In this document: piece by piece, positions 50,401-63,446 of the stretch | How positions within the stretch are numbered: position 1 is the first letter of the stretch | How the letters are laid out: every line of letters begins with the position of its first letter | NCBI GenBank assembly: GCA_935421135.1 | Contig: OW285193.1 | Coordinates: 5,636,496 to 5,700,495 of the forward strand | Reading direction: 5' to 3' | Source of the DNA: Bugulina stolonifera | Lineage: Eukaryota; Bryozoa; Gymnolaemata; Cheilostomatida; Bugulidae | Length of the DNA: 64,000 bases | Translations under genes and position numbers: made by a program | Notes under the pieces: generated by a model | Database searches by the model: none | Seen by the model: the letters and a program-made list of their open reading frames with translations, nothing else | What the model was told of the DNA's origin: nothing

Positions 50401-53400
50401 TTGAAAGTCTAATCTGAAAGTTGTTGCTGGACTCCTCCTCTGATAGTGCACCTTTGAGAGCCAATACTAATCACTAAGACTTTGCGCACGAGATCCACGG
50501 GTCACCTTATCTTTGCAGTATAAGCGTAGATTTAAAACGCCTTGTATTTATGAGTAGCAGCATCATTGTATGTAGAATATTATATGTTTACTCACATGAT
50601 CCACGAGTATAATTCAGTTATTATCTATCACCATGGAATCATCTGCTTCACATTTCAAACACTCAGGGGGATCTGCAGCCAATAGACCCTAAGGATATGA
50701 TGACAAAGAGGCAGGTACTGTGGAAATATTGGGCTCCGTATAGCAAATGGTACAAGCACCAGCCTATACAACACATCAGAGAGTATTTTGGTGAAAAAAT
50801 TGGCATTTATTTTGTGTGGCTCGGTATGTGGTATAATATATTATTCTATAAATTCATGTAGGGCTATAACAAACATACCACCATTGTGTAAACTATCTTA
50901 TTAGGTGTACATGAATGCACTGTGTACTGTTAGGACAGGTCTTGTATGCCAATAATATACAACTAGGGTTCATACCGAACAGCTCCACCAATGACAATAT
51001 GAGAACCTTCTTCCTTTCATACCTCCATACATTGTAGATGAACTTTAGTTACTATGTATTGTAATGGTACAGGACATTTGTATACGACTCCAGCTACCGG
51101 ACAAAGCCCTACGGCACCCTAAGTGCCTAGTAGTTGTCACAGCGCTACTCAGCTGACACTCAAACTCTCATAACTAGCTGCTCGTATACCCACATTCAAT
51201 TGTATTGCATGTTAAACCATTTAATTACTGTCTATATACGTGTATCCATGTGTTTATACCCATTACATACTGATGTGCATTCATGTATGATTATTACTAA
51301 GTCTTTTAATGCCTTTTATACCCATGTACAGAGGCCCGACCTCTCAGAATCCATTGGTATTCATTTTGTACATGAATTGGACCATTATAAGCAACTTTTG
51401 TAGAACCCGACCTATTTTGGGTCGGCCGTCGGGCTTCCGGCGGCCATGTTGTTGAGCAACTTCCGGACGACCTTACGTCGTCTTTTCCCGACACTACGTC
51501 GGGCGGAAGTCCTTATACTATATAAAGGGCATTGTTTCACTGTTCATTGTCTCAGTCTTCACTTGGCTTTCAATAAAGACACATCTATACTTGATACAGA
51601 GACTTTCACTTCCTTTTGTCAGGTCATTCGCTTAGCGAACCGCCTACTAGGTCGGATCACTCTCTTTCAAAGTATAGTCTGAAGGTCAGACTTGGGACCA
51701 GATGGGTCGTCTCTGGTAGTTATTGGGCTACTGAGACCGCTCGATCTTTCATGTAATGCGAAATCCTAGCACCACTCATAGGCACTTCAATTCTGGGTCG
51801 GTAGTCGTCCAAGGACGACCGCACCAAATCACAGAAACCATTACAGTATTACTACAGATACAATGCTTGTATAGCTTACAATATATAGTACTACGGACTT
51901 ACTGAACTTGGTATTTAGTTTATTATCATAGTGACACACCAAACAGCATTTCAGTGGAGCCACTAAGTTATTAAATTCTAACCTCATTTGTGGTATGTTA
52001 TCAACAGGTTTCTATACGTCATTCCTGTTACCAGCTGCTTTGGTTGGTGTAGCTGTTTTCATATACGGGATCTATAGCGTCAATGGAAACCAAGTCATGT
52101 AAGTTAGGCCAGTCTACTAGTGTCAAGGCCATTACCACTTGCTTTACTCGTTATTATACTATGTGTGTCACAGACAGTGTATCGTCTGTAAGTGTGAGGT
52201 AATAAAACCCCTAGGCGTCACCAGCCCCACGTAGCTTGAACTGCCAGATGCCAGTACTGGCCAACTTCCTGTGAAAAAAGCCCAGAGATGGTCTTTTTTG
52301 GCAAGGTGGGGGTAGAGGAGTGAGATAGTGTTGAAGTCAAATAGTAAATTTTGCTGACAGCTTCGTACACTTTTCATTTAATATTTTAGTTCAGAAATAT
52401 GTGAAAGTGGACTCTCTTTAAAGATGTGTCCACCGTGTGATGAATGTCCGGCCTACTATCTCTCTGACCACTGTTGGTTTGTTAAGCTAGGCTACTTGTT
52501 TGATCATCCTGGAACTGTCTTCTATGCAGTGTTCATGTCATTCTGGGGTAAGTAGCGGATGGTTTTACTATGAACTGTAACCATTATACCAGATGTATAA
52601 TTAGTACGCTTAGCATCCAGGAAGGTAAATGTTTTCAAACAGAGTTAAACACTCCGAAAAGCTATTCAGTTATTATTCGATAACATAATCTAAACATTAT
52701 TAAGGTTTGCCCATCCAATGTGGTTATAATTAACAATAATGCCATCATGATCTCTACTAGCTATATGTGGCTCTCTAATCAGGCTCGGGGTTGTTGGGGT
52801 CGCCAATCCAAAGTGGCGAAATATTCTGATGATTACGATTGATAACTGAGCTATAGGCCATGACCATTGGTCAATTATAACAACCAAGTGAGAACAGCTT
52901 CTAGGTTACATGTCCTAAACACACTATGGTGCTAGCAAGTCCAAAGCCTTTGTAGCATTTGAATTATTTCCCGCTCAAGTGACAGCAATATTGTTAATTT
53001 ACTGTGGTAACTGTACAGCACCTTGTAAGACAGGAAATAATTTACTAATAAGTTTGGATTCTGGCAGATGTTTCTTAAAATCCCGTTGAAATTGATATGT
53101 TCGCCATGATTTTTCAGGTAGCAAACACACTATAGGTGAGAAAAGGTGCAAGTAGACGATGTACACCCAGGGTTGGTTGTTTTTCTTCTACATGCAGAAA
53201 TATTTATATTTGGTGGATATTATTCTGTTTTCTGCTTGTAGCTGTATTTTTCCTCCAGTTTTGGCACAGAGAAGCGGTGAAGACTGCTTTTGATTGGGAC
53301 TGCTTTAACTATACGGAAACCGATGAAAAACCCAGACCAGGCTACATAAACCTGGCTCCAGATGTGATAAAGAACCCAATTACTGATCTACTGGAACCCC

Positions 53401-56400
53401 ATTTTCCTAAAAACAAGCGAATGCGTAGGATCGTAGGAAGTTTCGTGTTCATCCTTTTTATGGTAAGCAGTAGCATTATTTTATATTCTTGGTTACCTCT
53501 TTAGAGGACAAAGTTAAAGTTCTGAGTCACATATCGGTTTCACTACCAGAAGCAAAAGGTTCGTAGACTAAGTAAGCCATCGTCTTGTCATTGGTTCGCA
53601 TACTCGAGGTAGGGATAATAATAGGCAACAGAACCCCTTTCTGTCCCTTTCCCCTCATCCCTCACTTTCACCCATGAGCTGTACATACTTATACTTACTA
53701 TTGTTTAGTGCATGCAGCACTACAAGTCATGTACATGTATATGTCGTATGTGACCTATGGCTCTGTCCGTTACAGATCGCCGTGGTAATTGTGTTTATAC
53801 TCTCCTGCATACTGTACAAAGTACTTGTATCCGTCCACTTGGCTAGCGTTAACTGGACAGTTGGAGAACTGAAGCAGTTCTCTGGAGTTGTAGCCTCGAT
53901 CACAGGCACTATACTTAATCTCATTCTCATTATTATAATGGGAAGTATCTATGAACTGGTGGCTCTAAAGTTAACTCACTGGGGTCAGTTATCAACTAGT
54001 GAATATAATAATGTGATAAATAAATAAATAAATAATAAATAAGTTAATAATAAATAATTAAATAATACATAAATAAATAAATAAATAATAGCTGAATAAA
54101 TAACTGAACAATAAATAAATAAATATGCGTGAAGTAGTAAATTTACTACCCTTTCTTCTTGCAGGTTATTTTAGTTTACATACATGTAGTTTGAAAAAGA
54201 TGATGCTGTTACATTGCTCGCTTTTATAGAAAATAAAAGTATCAAAAGTTTTTGGTTTGCTTTCTCGAATAACTCTGATGTATTCCACCGCAGCATTATT
54301 ACATAATTTGCCTACAATAATAGCTTCATGTGTCCTAATTTGTTTTAGAGATGCACAGAACACAGACGGACTTTGAAACGTCTTACACCATCAAAGTATT
54401 TTTCTTTCAATTTGTCAACTTCTACTCATCCATATTCTACGTTGGATTCTTCAAAGGGAAGTTTGTCGGACAACCGGGAAATTATTACCGATTTCTTGGA
54501 CTTAGAAATGAGGAGGTGAGAGATATCATTGGTCCATTCCCAGACAACCTTTAGTCACGGAGGGATATCATTGGTCCATTCCCAGACAACCCTTAATCAC
54601 GGAGGGATATCATTGGTCCATTCCCAGACAACCCTTAATCACAGAGGGATATCATTGGTCCATTCCCAGACAAACCTTAATCACGGAATTGATGAAGCCT
54701 TCACAGCCATACCTCATTTAATACAAGTCTTAGTCCTGTGCGTGATTAACTCTGCAGCTTTACCCATTTACATTCGAGCCCGTTGAACAATACTGTAATT
54801 TTTCATCATGGTAAAAACTTGAATTCTCGTCCAACCACTTTTCACACAGTGTGTACATTGTAGTAATGTAAATGCATCAAGTGTCAAACATACTAATATC
54901 ATGCAGTATGTTAACAAATATGCATGACTTTACTCAAAATTTGTAGATCAGTTATTTTGATGCTATAGGCAACTTTAATTTTCGGATAAAATCATATGTG
55001 AAATCATGGCAATTGTCACAAATTTTACATAAAATGATATATTTTGATTAGGCCCAAATCTGCTCCATTATAGTATATGAACATAATATTAATGAAATAC
55101 ATATTTTATGTAGGACATTATCATACATGTATATGCACATGTACATGACATGCTTTATCGACTGTTAATAGTGCACCAATGGAGGCTGCATGATCGAGTT
55201 AGCACAACAATTGTTGGTTATCATGGTAGGAAAGCAGATTATCAACAATATAACTGAAATATTTCTACCGTGAGTACCAGTATTGTGTTGTGGTAGTAAG
55301 ATATCATGTTCTCTAGAGATTCCTATTCTATTAGTGTTGTTTACTTCATATAGCATAGCACTGCCAGTCAACACAGAAAGCGGCAGCTCGCTCTTAGTAG
55401 AGACTCCGTTGTTACTTGATCAATCTGACCAAAATATGTTATGAAATACATATTAATATTAGTGTAGTATTTTTGGAGGTTCAACATGTTCGTGAGGCTC
55501 GCAAATTGTAGAAGAGTATTATTATAAAGCCTGTGAATTAACAGATAGATGGGTTTCTCTGCTTAACAGACACATTTATATCAAACCACAGCAAACACAT
55601 AGCTGCCAAACCAAATTTTATATTCTACTGCTTCAACTAGAAGAGTCAGCAAACCTCACAAACTGAAGATTTTACACCCAGTATGAAAAGTTGCTCTAAG
55701 AGAAAACTATCATCTTTCACAGAGTAAATGTTTGCCAGTTGAGTCATGTGACCTTGAGTCATGTGACCTTTAGTCATGTGACCTTGAGTCATGCGACCTT
55801 GAGTCATGTGACCTTGAGTGAAGTCTTTATATTAACACCATATCTTTCTGCTAAATTACAGGAAGATACGAGCCTGGTGGCAGAGCCGCTCAAGGAAGCT
55901 ACCCATTGGTGACGCAGCAGAGGAAAAATTTGTCTCGCAGAGATGGGAGGCCGACTATCAACTTCTGCCTCCAGCCACATTATTTGACGAATATCTGGAG
56001 ATAAGTAAGTCTTAGCTTTTGGAATAATTATTTGTTTTGACATCTGTATGCCTCTAGTTACTGCTTAAACTCATGTCTACAAGTATTCACTATTCACAAA
56101 ATAACAGCATATTCCCTGTTCCAGTGTTTGACTGTAGCTACAGAGGTGTATGAGCAGTCATTGAATTTGGTAATTATGGCTACTTAATATATCCATTAGC
56201 AATGAATGATTTTGACGCAGATCTGCTTTGCCAGGTATCAATATACGTACATACATGTAGGATATTCTACTGCAAATACTAAAGCCCGTAACTCTGCGCC
56301 AGCATGTAAATACTGCAGAAAATTGTGAACAAAGAAGTCATTTTAGACAGTTATAACAATCTCCTGTCTGTATAGTTTGGGAACTTATCAGACATGCTGC

Positions 56401-59400
56401 CTATGTCCAAAATTTATATATGGATGTCTACTATATCACAACTAAAATATAGAATTACCAATTTCGAAGCTTGAACGTTCTTAATAGCATGCAACAGTAT
56501 GTACATGTACTAAAATCCCTTACTTGCTTCATTGATAATTACATGTATGCTACTTTTGTAGCTCTACAGTTTGGTTTCATAACTATTTTTGTGGCAGCGT
56601 GTCCACTAGCCCCTCTATTTGCCCTATTCAACAATTGGGTAGAACTAAGGCTGGATGCCAGGAAGTACCTGTCAGACTTTAGGAGGCCAGTAGTAGAGAA
56701 AGCTCAAGATATCGGTGTTTGGTCAGATATACTGGTCACCTTAGCACATTTAGCGGTCATCAGCAATGTAAGTTAATACAATCTATATAGTTGTTATAGT
56801 AGCCTATATAACACAATACACACATATAATAATAATAATTATGTACTCATAATTTACACTGTATAAGAATACAAACACACATGTACATGTACAGTATATA
56901 TATGTATGCACAATATATTGTAAGGTTTTTGAGTGCTATTGCATACGAGAGCCGAGGGCTACAAGTATGTGAAGGGCTTGGAAGGTGGTAGAGGCCGACC
57001 AAGTGTACCTTCTGCTCATTACATAAAAGAGTGAACAGTTATGGGTGCTCTTTATAGTGTAGATTATATCAGACGTAGGCCGATGCCGAGACTCATTGGA
57101 GCTCAGGACCGACGTAGGTCATGTAGAGTTTATACTCCGAGGGAGTGTAGAGAAAGAAAGTCTAACCTTGAGAACCTAAGTCCGACGCTAGGTTCATTAG
57201 AACCCAGGATCGGCCTAAGCCTAAGGGGTGGATAGAGATGTGCTTAGCCTAGGGCGAGGTGAGCTCGAGCCGTACTGAATCCAAAGGATTCTCAGGTGGA
57301 GCTACCCGCCCAAAGAGTAAGCCTCTGTAGGTTGAGTTAGGAGATGTTGCTTTATTCAAGCGCAATCAACAACTGAATTACAACACAAAATGCACTGCCT
57401 TATATACATAACAAACTTCCGGCAAAAAGTGTACGACATGGTGTCGTCCAGCCGACATGGGGTCGGCTCCGGAACTGACGCAACAATATGTCTGGTTCCG
57501 CCCGACTCGGCCACATAAAAGGTCGGCCTTTGCACAAAATGTGCTTACAATAAGGAGAAACATGTCGTATATAATTAAGAGCTAAATCCATAAGGTCGGC
57601 CACGAAGTTACTATATAAAGTGGCAAAAAGACTTTAACAATTCACAATCAAGCAAGTACAGACAATTACTAAATAAGTATATAAGTGTGGGAAAAACCAA
57701 GTTACAATAGGACGTAATCCCAAGGCTTGATTGCTAATACAGATATATACACTGTAAGACACGCAGTATATAGGATAATAGTGAATGCATAGGTGAGTAT
57801 GGACAACAATGCATGGATAAGGATAGGTAATTAAAAGTCAGCTAATAATATTGTCAGTGTGGCTGGCCTAGGTGCCATCACCACAATATTTCAATGCACA
57901 TGTACATTGAATGTGTCTGTTATCTGTGTTCATTGTACATGCATAAAGTTACATTGTACGAATTGTACATTGTTACATTGTACGCATATATACATTGTAC
58001 ATGTATACATAGTGTTTATCTCCACTTAAAAGTAAACATATGAAATTTTATCAGGGAAGTGCTTTAGCCATCTAGGTCAAAATTTATTTCCTGCTTAGCT
58101 ATACTTGACTGCTAACTATGAACATAAGCCATTGACTATAATATTCAAAGTTGTCTTCTCTCACTATTGGTTTATTTAAGAGGAGAGGACAACTATGAAT
58201 TATAATTCGTAGCTTCTGAGTACAGTCATGGTAAATGCCTGTCCCTTCTACCTACGGTTCTCGACTGGAATAAACTTAAAATTATTGCTAAATTTGACAT
58301 CACTAGAATATTTTAAGTTCATCTTTCACCCAGAATAAACATTCAGCTATTTGTTGTACATGTAACTGACCCAAGGTAAGCGTCCTGGATAAAGTCAGCA
58401 GCAGTGGTCAAAGCTGGGGGGGTCGTGGGGGACGCAGTCCCCCTGCCATAAATATCAGGGGGTCCCTCAGACTGATAGACCCCCCTACAGATTACTATTA
58501 TAATAATAATACTAGTTGGACCAGATTTTACTTTAAGATCTTGGACCATATTTTAACCTGAAGTTCTTAGATTTTGCACCATTTCGGTGTCTAATTTTGA
58601 TAAAGTTTCCAATTTCCGGGAGGGCGCTCCGGCGCCCCTCCCCGCCGGCGAGCACGTTTGGGCTCTTCGTGCCCTCAAGTGATTATGTCTGCTACCCTAG
58701 AGACCCCCCACCTCTTTTCTTAGACTTTGACCACTGGTCAGCAGTATACATTGTAGCTAATCAAATACTTTGTACATGTGCAACGGATGCTTATTTAGGC
58801 ATTTCTGATAGCCTTCACCTCTGACTTCCTGCCTCAAGTACTTTACCAGTACAGATATGATCCAGACCTGCACGGCTTTGTTAACTTCACCCTGTCTACA
58901 TCCAATCACACCGGAGAACCCTGTAGGTATGTTACTACCCTCTAAAATGGTAGCCTACTAACAGTTTCCATCTGTTAGCTTAGAGTGGCTTTGTATTGGA
59001 GAGCAGAACTATGAATGAAATAGTAATATTAATACTAAAGAATGCATGGTTAATACCATACACTCTTGCAATTTTTAAATCATCAGTGGGTTTACATTGG
59101 TGAGTGCAAAAGAGCTCTCTAAAAGAATTTAAAAGAAAATAAGACTAATCACTGAACTACAGACGGACGTAAATGTGTATTGTTCCATGTAAGATATGTT
59201 GCACTGAATGCTGTAACATTACTATTACATCATGTAGTACATACTGTACATGGTGGCACAGCTGCACAAAGTTAAATCCAAATTGTTAGGGTTCCCAACA
59301 CTGATCTATTCAGTCATCACTTACAGCGCAAGATCGAAATTCTCATCTATCGCATTGCTTCACACTCGGCCTCTTCACAAACTCTGATACGGCTGTCTCA

Positions 59401-60451
59401 CCCCAACAAGTTTTATTTACGGCATGGACCCTGTAGCGTAGTCTAGTTTGTAGCCAGTCAAGTGACTACCTGCAAGGTTGTCACCTTAATGTATCCCTGA
59501 GATCCTGAAGAACTGCACAGAGGAATTTACTCGTAGGCATATTGTGCTACTTCTTGTAGATACAGAGATTTCAGAGATGAAGAAGGGCACTATACACAAA
59601 CTCACTGGCAACTACTGTGTGTAAAGTTAGTATTTGTAGTGATCTTTGAGGTGAGAGTCAAATTGAAGCAATATTCACCTCTTTTTATTTACAGTAGCTG
59701 CATTGTGAAAGTTGAGTTAACAAGCACTTTTCCAACTCATTTGGTGATTGAGCTATTTACCAAACATACGTTTTACAGTTATTATTTTCGAACACCGGCC
59801 CTATGATGTAAAGCATAACTTACATATTATCATTACACCATGGTGGCTGTTGTAGCACTTTGTGTTTGTGGTTATGAGACTGATAGACTTCATGGTACCA
59901 GATATACCTCAGAGTCTAGATATAACCATCAGAAGGGAACAGTACCTTGGACAACAAGCTTTAGCAGATAATCAAACGGCCTTATTAGTAAGCACATATA
60001 CATGTCCATTATTATAATATGTATATGCATGATCAAGCCTTTCCTATGTATATAATAGCTACATGTACAATGTACGTATACTGTACATCCACCACCATCA
60101 CTAGCTCATTAGTAGGAGCTCTGAACCACACAGTTATTGATAGAGAAATCGCTTTGCATAATTAGACGAGGATTTTTGTTCTTTCTGAATGGAGCTGTCC
60201 AAAGTAGGCTGCATGTCATTGCCTCCAATTATCTATTAAAAGACTCTCAGGTGTATTTTCAATCACAGTAAAATAGTGCTAAATCTATTTGGTGCAAATT
60301 GCATGTGCATAGTGTACAATCATGTGCATAGTACAAGCATGTATGTGTCATGAATACAGAATATGTGTTTCCATAGTTGGCCAAGAACCTGGATGATGAT
60401 GAGGAAGATGAAGAACTTCGAAATAGATCACTCAGCAAGCACCTTGCATAG
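44407..60451 (+). CDS. Anoctamin (TMEM16 family), complete, 21 exons, 900 aa
   Basis: Exons: 44407-44478, 44836-44910, 45330-45462, 45834-45946, 47366-47473, 47951-47969, 48866-48995, 49660-49837, 50667-50823, 52008-52098, 52390-52547, 53242-53462, 53776-53983, 54349-54515, 55172-55269, 55862-56004, 56562-56767, 58799-58926, 59560-59650, 59856-59987 and 60377-60451. All phases close; the CDS is 2703 nt. Exons 3-8 form the cytosolic dimerisation region ([16 protein letters not shown], then FFAPTQRS, then AAYPLHD). Exons 9-20 carry the ten-helix core ([46 protein letters not shown]). All calcium-ligand motifs are kept: NNITE (exon 15), DEYLE (16) and NNWVELRLD (17). A calcium-gated scramblase or chloride channel is expected; which anoctamin subfamily is not decided. 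The 19-nt exon 6 is the least certain. Confidence 0.95.
44946..45135 (+). repeat. G-rich tandem repeat in anoctamin intron 2
   Basis: The unit GGGTGTAGGGGC (12 bp, variants GAGTGTAG, GGTGTAGA) lies on the sense strand. The many G runs could form G-quadruplexes in DNA or pre-mRNA. Proline-rich frames on the other strand are artefacts. Confidence 0.9.
46298..47100. mobile_element. PIF/Harbinger-like MITE in anoctamin intron 4
   Basis: Ends AGGGCATGCTACACGGACGC and AGGGTATGCTACATGGACGC (right end reversed) are inverted repeats. TTA flanks both sides (46295-46297 and 47101-47103). There is no coding capacity. Confidence 0.78.
47455..47566 (+). repeat. Three copies of a 36-bp unit carrying a 5' splice site
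   Basis: The unit ends with CCTCTGCAG then GTAAGTGATCAG. Candidate donors follow 47473, 47509 and 47545. The unit is a multiple of three and open in the anoctamin frame. Confidence 0.9.
50265..50345 (+). repeat. Degenerate tRNA-like sequence in anoctamin intron 8
   Basis: TAACTGGTAAAGATTG resembles an A box, and GTTCGAATCTC about 40 bases later is a good B box. The arms do not fold as a tRNA, so this may be a SINE remnant. Confidence 0.27.
51060..51845 (+). mobile_element. Solo LTR, family 1, copy C, in anoctamin intron 9
   Basis: The 786-bp copy is nearly identical to 6084-6868, with 4-bp duplication GTAT (51056-51059, 51846-51849). TATATAAA stands near 51518 and AATAAA at 51572-51577, in the same orientation as the anoctamin gene. 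Confidence 0.92.
54017..54125 (+). repeat. AATA-rich simple repeat in anoctamin intron 13
   Basis: Runs of AATAAATAAATA lie just after exon 13 and contain about ten overlapping AATAAA hexamers. Confidence 0.92.
54518..54690 (+). repeat. 42-bp tandem repeat starting at the exon 14 donor
   Basis: Four copies of GATATCATTGGTCCATTCCC plus ACAACCCTTAATCACGGAGG; the first copy begins two or three bases after the donor GTGAG. Confidence 0.92.
55738..55822 (+). repeat. 15-bp tandem repeat before anoctamin exon 16
   Basis: About five copies of GAGTCATGTGACCTT, ending some 40 bases before the exon 16 acceptor. Confidence 0.92.
56929..57885 (-). mobile_element. Solo LTR, family 2, intact copy in anoctamin intron 17
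   Basis: The 957-bp sequence reads TGTGGTGATGG...ACCTTACA on the minus strand, with 4-bp duplication ATAT (56925-56928, 57886-57889). It is diverged from 36322-37290 but colinear with it, and lies antisense to the gene. Confidence 0.87.
58402..58736. mobile_element. hAT-like MITE in anoctamin intron 17
   Basis: Ends CAGTGGTCAAAGCT and CAGTGGTCAAAGTCT (right end reversed) are flanked by GTCAGCAG on both sides (58394-58401, 58737-58744), an 8-bp hAT duplication. Its interior has C- and G-rich blocks. It ends about 60 bases before exon 18. Confidence 0.88.
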
Positions 60452-60835
60452 ATGTAACTATCTGTTTACAGAGCACTTGCCAAGCACCTTACATAGATCA
60501 AACTATCTGTCTACAGAGCACTTGCCAAGCACCTTGCATAGATGTAACTATCTGTTTACGGAGCACCTTGAATATATTAAACTATCTGTCTACAGAGCAC
60601 TTACCAAACACCTTACATAGATCAAACTATCTGTCTACAGAGCACTTGCCAAGCACCTTGCATAGATGTAGCTATCTGTTTACGGAGCACCTTGAATATA
60701 TTAAACGACCTGTCTACAGAGCACTTACCAAACACCTTGTATAGATCAAACTATCTGTCTACAGAGCACTTGCCAAGCACCTTGCATAGATCAAGCTGCC
60801 TGTCTACAGAGCACTTGCCAAGCACCTTGCACATT
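60438..60835 (+). repeat. 45-bp minisatellite beginning in the last anoctamin exon
   Basis: About eight or nine copies of AGCACCTTGCATAGATGTAA plus CTATCTGTTTACAGAGCACTTGCCA. The first copy supplies the last codons and the TAG stop of the anoctamin. Confidence 0.92.
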
Positions 60836-61562
60836 ATATTTATAACTAACTGCTCTTTAGAAAAGGCGGAGGCCTTCTTTTGAATTGTTCAACTATTAGT
60901 ACACCAGCTTCAGGTTTCAAATGAAAGTATGTTCTGCACACTATGACTATCACAATTATGGCTAATGGCACCAATCTTGTAAAATAAATAGTAGAGTGAC
61001 TATATAGACATTACAACTTCATATCTATGTGTGTGAATAGTAACTGGGAAACTGATGGCGCAGAGCAAATTGTGAAATGTGAATTCGCATGTAATTAGTA
61101 CATTAAATCATTATATTACATCATATAGACACAGTCATACATGTGGATTGAACTTGAGGAATACAATTATAAAGTAAATGTAGCATATAAAATATTATAC
61201 AAAGTACATTATTTTACACTCACTGGGTTGTAGTAAAAATCACAAATATACAATAGATGCACACACATCTACACTACTTATTATACAAAGACATATGCAT
61301 AGGTGGTAATGTATATCATCACTACTATATAGATTGACATAATTATTACATGCATACAATATTATACAACATGTATATTATAATGTATGTACTGTATACA
61401 TGTACAATGAATGTTACAATATATAATTTACATTATATAATAGTATAGATGTTTATACAAGTGATATTCATAAGCTATTGATTGTGATGCAAGGTTGTCC
61501 TCTCTTGCAAATAGAAACATTAAACACATTGAGGAAGGATAACTCCATACCGTGCTTTAGGT
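60836..61562. other. Short region between converging genes
   Basis: It holds the 3' ends of the anoctamin (plus) and SCAP (minus) genes. AT-rich; no other feature. Confidence 0.5.
60983..60988 (+). terminator. Candidate polyadenylation signal of the anoctamin gene
   Basis: AATAAA in TTGTAAAATAAATAGTAG, about 530 bases after the stop codon and beyond the minisatellite. Confidence 0.4.
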
Positions 61563-63446
61563 TCAGATTGTCCTCTGACCGATCTTCCTGAATGTAATGG
61601 TGTGGACTTGTGAACCCACAGCTGCTACTAGAGTACAGGAGTTCATGACTGCTAACTTATTTATACCATCCATACAGTTGGTGGTGGGTAGCATTATGGA
61701 ATAGATTAAGCTCCCACTTTCCAAATCCCAGAAATAGAGGGTGTCTCTACCAGCGCTGACTAATAGAGTATCAGCTAGGACGGTGATAGCCCCAGTGTAG
61801 CTGCAGTTACTCTTGTGAATAAAGTGTACGAGGCGTCCAGTTGACTTGTCCCATATGCATATTAATGACTCTAGACTGGAAGCTATCACATAGTTACTTG
61901 AGATCTGCAGGTTTAGAATAGGCCCAATAAGGCCTGTCAGTTTGTGTATGCATGCACCGGTAAGCAGGTCCCACAGCCGTATGATTCCGTCCTCGGAAGC
62001 CGTCTGAGCCGTAGCTGTCTGTTCGTCTGCCTGTAGTAGTATGATGGTGTCGTCGTGTCCACGTAGAGTGTACAGTAAACTAGCGTCATCACATCTGTAT
62101 ACGTTAATCACTTTGTCTTCACAAGCGGTGAGACAGCGACCACCTGTGCATAGAGTAACAGGTATTATATTATAATTACTCTCTGTATCAGATCTTATGC
62201 AATATGTACATTGTATAGTTTATGTGGATTATTGTGTTATACCATGAAAACAGCAATTTTGGAGTTGTTTCTTCTATTGGAGCATAATTTGTTGTGAAGA
62301 CAACTCCACTATTGATATAAAACTGCAGTATATGAATAATATAAGTCTACAGTGTACGATGTACCAGTATGTTACACTGTATTAAGATTGTGTTACTATT
62401 AATACATATATATAATTGATAGGACATGGACATGTATTAGCGACAGCAGCAGCATACCACTGGGTAGTAGTATATTAGCCCTACTATAACATCATGGTAC
62501 GCTATAGTAGCCTATTGCATATTACATACTTGCTATAGCTAGTAGGCCAATAGAGCTCTGATGTGCTTTGATACTGTGTAGAGTGTTGCATTGTATATCC
62601 ATCTCCCTCCAGCTCACACCTGTACCCAGAGATCTAATACGTCTATGACCTCTGTAAGGGGGTGGTAACGCACCCCTCCCTTCAAGCTCCCTGCTACTTT
62701 GCCTTGGTGTGTAGCATATCTCTATGAAGTCTAAATATCCATCAGTACGTCCAGCAATAACCCTGTAAGGTAGAGTAAAGATAGAACAGTAGGCTATACA
62801 CACTGTCAGGTAGAGTGTAGGTAGAACTTAGGCTATACACACCGTACATGTAGGTGCTAACCTTCAAACACAGGCTGATCTCACACAACAATTACTCCCA
62901 ATACTATTAGAGGTCAATGTATCATCTATCACACAGTACAAAGACTAGTTCTATATAAGAAGTTGTCCCCCTTAATAATACAATAAAACAGTCAAAAACA
63001 GCCAATGCCAGCATAGTAGCATTGATTTCATGACGGGAAAATCGAACCTGTTCTCCCATGTGACAGGTAGCACCATGACACTATTAACTAGCGTTGGGCC
63101 AACAGCAGAGAAGACTTTGACTTATTTTGGGTGGACAACTCCTGAAAGAGAAACGCTGATGAGAGTGGAACGAATGTTTATAGGGCAAATAAGTTCACTA
63201 TTGAGAGAGGACAAACCTGTTGGAGTAGCACTTGATACTTGCAACCCCACCCCCACTGTGATGTGTATTACTGTATCTATGTTTGAGGAGGCCGTTTGCG
63301 CTATCCCAGAATTCAATGCTCCCATCACTACAGCCGGCTACTATGAGACCATCATTGATATCTAAACACCAGATGTTAGGAGACGGGTAGTAACTCACTG
63401 CACCAGATAAGTAATCCCTGCGAATAGAATCAAAGTAATCCTCAGC
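61563..63446 (-). CDS. SCAP: SCAP, C-terminal WD40 domain (partial gene)
   Basis: Three exons on the minus strand: 63217-63446 (acceptor TATATTCAG, donor GTTTGT), 62530-62762 (acceptor CCTTACAG, donor GTATGT) and 61563-62143 (acceptor ATGCACAG), ending in a TAA. Phases close across both junctions. They encode the last WD40 blades: IWCLDINDGLIVAG..GSIEFWDSANG, then VIAGRTDGYLDF, then SGGRCL..CEDKVINVYR, TLRGHDDTI, EDGIIRLWDLLTGACIH, ICIWDKSTGRL and LYFWDLESGSLI. Order and spacing follow the SCAP C terminus, which binds SREBP on the ER and escorts it to the Golgi when sterol is low. The sterol-sensing membrane part should lie beyond the right edge. A generic WD40 protein is the alternative. It converges with the anoctamin gene. 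Confidence 0.83.

Noticed and set aside
60363..60883. Repeated STLHRSNYLSTEHLP frames
   Set aside because: Translation of the 45-bp minisatellite in a frame different from the anoctamin exon, which ends at TAG 60449-60451.
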